From CAZSNT01 sp964607765 (GTDB taxonomy: Bacteria; Verrucomicrobiota; Lentisphaeria; Oligosphaerales; JABHEG01), in contig CAZSNT010000208.1 in NCBI GenBank assembly GCA_964607765.1, positions 1 through 16,420 on the forward strand: a stretch of DNA of 16,420 nucleotides, written 5' to 3'. The position numbers and the translations under genes were made by a program. A model generated the notes under the pieces. That model ran no database searches and was not told the DNA's origin. It worked only from the letters and a program-made list of their open reading frames with translations. Numbering within the stretch: the stretch's first letter is position 1; each line of letters starts with the position of its first letter. Positions 13,899 to 16,420 of the stretch are shown piece after piece.

Positions 13899-16205
13899 GT
13901 GACAAGCCAACCCGAACACCGCCAGCAGGAAGCAGCCTTGCCGCAGCAGGCCGCCGGACACCACAGAAGGCGTCTCCCCGTCATCTGCTGTTGCGCGTTT
14001 GTGGCCGCCCTGTTCTGGCGGGCGCCCCTTGACGGAAGCCGCGACCGCGCGCTCCGCGACAACGACTGCCTCTACCATTTGGCCAAAGTCGAGCGCTGCC
14101 TGGCCGACTACCCGCGCGTGCCGACCATCGACCGTTATTCGCACTACCCGACGCTGTACCGCGACCACTGGCTGACACCCCACACCTTGCTCTACGCGAC
14201 CATCGCGCGCGTCACCGGAGCGGACGGCGCCGACCGTGCCGCACTCGCGTCACGGGTCTCCTGGCTGCCTCCCCTCCTCGGCGCGCTCGCCGCCTTGCTC
14301 GCCGTACTGATCGCTGCCGAAGCCGATCCGCGCACGCCCACACTCGTGATTGCGGCGCTCATGGCCGTGTTCACGCGCACCGCCATGCCGCTGTTCAGCT
14401 ACGGAACGATCGATCATCACCTGTTCGCCGCGCTCGGGCTCGAGTGCCTGCTGCTGGCGCGCTTGCGTCGGTTGAGATGGCTGTGGTGCCTCGGATTCCT
14501 GGCGTTGTTCGCCGCGACGCCCGCCGCATCCGTCTACGCCAGCCTGTTCCTCGGCCTGCTCTTCCTCACGGAGACCGCCGTAGCTTCGCGCCGGGAACAC
14601 GACGTGAACCCGCCCCGTGAGTGGCAGTGGTTCCTGGCCCCGGCTGCCGCGTGTCTGGCCGCGCTTCTGTGCCACCGTGGCCTGGATCCTGACCCCCTGC
14701 CCTGGAGCGCGCTGGAAAGCACCACCATGAGCCTGTTCCAGGTGCTGTGGTTCCTCGTGCTGGGGGGCGGCATGGCCGGCAGCCTGGAAGTGCTCCGGCG
14801 CACGCGCCGGCGGAACCAGGGACGGCAACAGGCCCTTATTGCCGTGGCGATCGCCGGCATTGCGGTCGCTGCTGCAGCCCTTGTCCTGCTGCAGTTGACC
14901 GGGCAGTTGGGAACAGTCTGGGCACGTTTCAACGCGGCGCGGCGCATGCCGGTCAGTGAAGAGATGCGCCCGCTGGCCGGTGCATTCATGACCATTCCAT
15001 ACTGGCCGAAACTGCTCGTGCTCGTGACAGTCGCTACCGCGGCGAAGCTGGTGGCAGCGCTCCGCAGCCACAGCAAGACAGACCCTGCCTTTCTCTACGC
15101 CGCGTTGACAGGCATGCTCGCCTTCGGATTCCTGGAGTACCGCTTCCTGTTTGCCACATCGATGCTCGCCGCCGTGGCCGTCGCATTGGCGTCCACCGCC
15201 GTCGTCGGTGCACTGCGCCGCAACCCGCGCCTGCAGAGCCCGGCAGCCCGGCACGTACCGGCCGCGATCCTGGCGCTGCTGTTCGTGCCGGTCGCCTGGA
15301 CCGACATCGGCACGCGCGTGCTCAAGATCACCGCCGCCGCCCCGGCCGCCCCCGGCAACCCGAACGCAGCAGCAAGCGAGATGCTCGAGTGGCTGGCAGT
15401 CAACACGCCCCAGCCCGGCCCGCGCCACGGCGCAACACCCGAATACGGCGTATTTGCTCCGTGGGCGCTCGGGCACCACATCAATGTCCTCGCTGAACGC
15501 CCCGTGGTGGTGGACCCGTTCAATCACGTCGGCGTGATGGAGCCAAGCCGCAACGTCTGGCTCGAACACGATGACGCAGAGCTGCTCGCAACGCTGCGCG
15601 GCCACCGCGCCCGGTACCTGGTCGTCCAGGACGCAGCACGCGATATCCTGTCCATGGTCGGCCTGACCGGAGGCGATGTATCGCACCTGCTGGCCATGCA
15701 CGAAGCCCTGCCGGGCGAGTGGCTGTTCCTGCAGCCGATGACGCAGTTCGCCGCGTTCCGGCTCGCCACCACCTGCGGAGTCTCGCCGCCCGCCGCCCAC
15801 ATGCAGCCGCGCTTTTTCTCAGCCGCCCGCCGCACCATCAACATGGTCAGTGCTGACGGACAGGTGCGCACCGTGTCGCGACCGGCCGTCCAGGTCTACG
15901 AGACCAAGCCCGGCGCACTGCTCCAAGGCACGCTGCCCGAGGGAAGTGGGCACGCCATTCTCGCCTGCCAACTCCACTGGACGAGCGGCGAACACGAGCC
16001 TTTGACCATCGAAGCACGAATCAACGCCGACACAGAGGGGCGCTTCCAACGGCGCATTGCGCTGCCCGCCCCCGTCACGGAGACCAGCTTCACAATCCCC
16101 GTGTCCTACCGCCTCACCGCCGGCCAGTCCCAGGCGCAGATCACCATAACACAGCACGCCGTGGACACCGGCGAGACAATCCAAGTCCAATGGCAGGAGC
16201 CGTAA
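13899..16205 (+). CDS. STT3/AglB/PglB-like oligosaccharyltransferase homologue
   Basis: This 768-residue protein has about 11-13 membrane segments between ~27 and ~470 and a C-terminal soluble domain. The first loop has DNDCLYHLAKVERCLADYP..D.YSHYP (54-83), like the D-x-YYH-x-R..fP..D.y..yP pattern of STT3 proteins; GTIDHHLF (169-176) matches their second acidic motif, and PVSEEMRPL (351-359) sits where the external loop with the catalytic-site Glu is expected. The sequon-binding WWDYG motif is represented by PWALGHH (521-527), followed by AERPVVVDPFNHVG (532-545), so the Asp is Ala. STT3 enzymes (GT66) move a lipid-linked glycan to Asn in proteins; altered or different acceptor use is possible here. 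Residues ~665-768 look like a beta-rich domain. The start is GTG, with GGGAA five bases upstream. No other N-glycosylation genes are visible. Confidence 0.75.
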   Translation: MTSQPEHRQQEAALPQQAAGHHRRRLPVICCCAFVAALFWRAPLDGSRDRALRDNDCLYHLAKVERCLADYPRVPTIDRYSHYPTLYRDHWLTPHTLLYATIARVTGADGADRAALASRVSWLPPLLGALAALLAVLIAAEADPRTPTLVIAALMAVFTRTAMPLFSYGTIDHHLFAALGLECLLLARLRRLRWLWCLGFLALFAATPAASVYASLFLGLLFLTETAVASRREHDVNPPREWQWFLAPAAACLAALLCHRGLDPDPLPWSALESTTMSLFQVLWFLVLGGGMAGSLEVLRRTRRRNQGRQQALIAVAIAGIAVAAAALVLLQLTGQLGTVWARFNAARRMPVSEEMRPLAGAFMTIPYWPKLLVLVTVATAAKLVAALRSHSKTDPAFLYAALTGMLAFGFLEYRFLFATSMLAAVAVALASTAVVGALRRNPRLQSPAARHVPAAILALLFVPVAWTDIGTRVLKITAAAPAAPGNPNAAASEMLEWLAVNTPQPGPRHGATPEYGVFAPWALGHHINVLAERPVVVDPFNHVGVMEPSRNVWLEHDDAELLATLRGHRARYLVVQDAARDILSMVGLTGGDVSHLLAMHEALPGEWLFLQPMTQFAAFRLATTCGVSPPAAHMQPRFFSAARRTINMVSADGQVRTVSRPAVQVYETKPGALLQGTLPEGSGHAILACQLHWTSGEHEPLTIEARINADTEGRFQRRIALPAPVTETSFTIPVSYRLTAGQSQAQITITQHAVDTGETIQVQWQEP

Positions 16206-16273
16206 CGCCACGGACCGCCGCTGCCCCAGCTCCCTTCCCCAAGGACAACCTGCACCCCCCCCGTAACGCGTCA

Positions 16274-16288
16274 GTTGCATGAGGCAAC
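16274..16288. repeat. Short inverted repeat after the STT3-like gene
   Basis: GTTGC and GCAAC form a 5-bp stem around ATGAG, 69 bp after the stop codon and just before the 51-bp repeats. It lacks a T-run; a terminator role is possible but weak. Confidence 0.25.
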
Positions 16289-16292
16289 CCCC

Positions 16293-16420
16293 GTAGCCCG
16301 GCTCTCCCGAGCCGGATCTCCTGCCCTAAGCCTGATGCCACCGACCCCGCGTAGCCCGGCTCTCCCCCCGTACCCCGGCTCTCCCGAGCCGGGTGTCCTG
16401 CCCCAAGCCCGATGCCACCG
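16293..16420. repeat. Imperfect 51-bp palindromic repeats, two full copies and one truncated
   Basis: Full copies lie at 16293-16343 and 16370-16420 with about five differences in 51 bases; a truncated copy of the first ~16 bases lies at 16351-16369. Each full copy carries a hairpin: 7-bp CCGGCTC/GAGCCGG at 16298-16315, and 8-bp CCCGGCTC/GAGCCGGG at 16374-16393, both with loop TCCC. The second copy ends exactly at the window edge, so the array may continue. The form is like bacterial REP-type intergenic elements. Confidence 0.85.

Noticed and set aside
14250..15800. 516-codon minus-strand frame opposite the STT3-like gene
   Set aside because: Composition is typical of an antisense shadow and it conflicts with the motif-bearing plus-strand gene.
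16255..16262. Eight-C run after the STT3-like gene as a second phase-variable tract
   Set aside because: It lies outside any coding frame or likely promoter, so a length change has no evident effect.

Overview
The window is GC-rich bacterial DNA. It holds nine well-supported protein genes, no recognisable RNA genes, no mobile-element genes and no CRISPR array. Short-period tandem repeats in the intergenic DNA (heptamers, an octamer, a palindromic 51-mer) and many polytopic glycosyltransferase-like proteins would fit a Gram-negative lineage with an elaborate cell surface, for example a Kiritimatiellota/Lentisphaerota-like or other PVC-group genome. That placement is an inference with low confidence; no phylogenetic marker is present.

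Layout: (1) 1-122, two abutting heptamer arrays. (2) 129-1406 (+), a CNT-type nucleoside transporter homologue with altered substrate-site residues. (3) 1393-4017 (-), a UPF1/DNA2-like superfamily 1 helicase whose 3' end overlaps the transporter and whose predicted start lies in a degenerate heptamer array. (4) 4118/4145-7087 (+), a very large polytopic membrane protein with a C-terminal soluble domain, followed 19 bp later by (5) 7107-8387 (+), a GT9 heptosyltransferase-like enzyme. (6) A second transcription unit with a good sigma70-like promoter: 8534-10261 membrane protein, 10258-11214 polyprenyl-phosphate glycosyltransferase (GT2) and 11290-12009 SAM methyltransferase. (7) 12052-13611 (-), a PMT/ArnT-like membrane protein. 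(8) 13899-16205 (+), an STT3/AglB/PglB-like membrane protein. (9) 16206-16420, intergenic DNA with imperfect 51-bp palindromic repeats running off the window.

From about 4.1 kb onward the genes read as a glycoconjugate locus. The DPM1/GtrB-like GT2 would charge a polyprenyl phosphate with a sugar. The four large multi-spanning proteins look like GT-C-fold enzymes or relatives that use lipid-linked donors on the far side of the membrane, one resembling an oligosaccharyltransferase. The GT9 enzyme would act on the cytoplasmic side, and the methyltransferase could modify the glycan or lipid. The individual families are supported by motifs; their joint action is inferred from proximity.

The most interesting signal is a run of ten cytosines between the GT2 and the methyltransferase. 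A well-placed ATG with a purine-rich ribosome-binding sequence overlaps the GT2 stop codon. In the given sequence it is out of frame with the methyltransferase, but a tract of nine Cs would join them into one longer reading frame. This is either a phase-variable switch or a homopolymer sequencing error, and in the ten-C form two tiny stop/start-overlapping ORFs chain down to the methyltransferase ATG.
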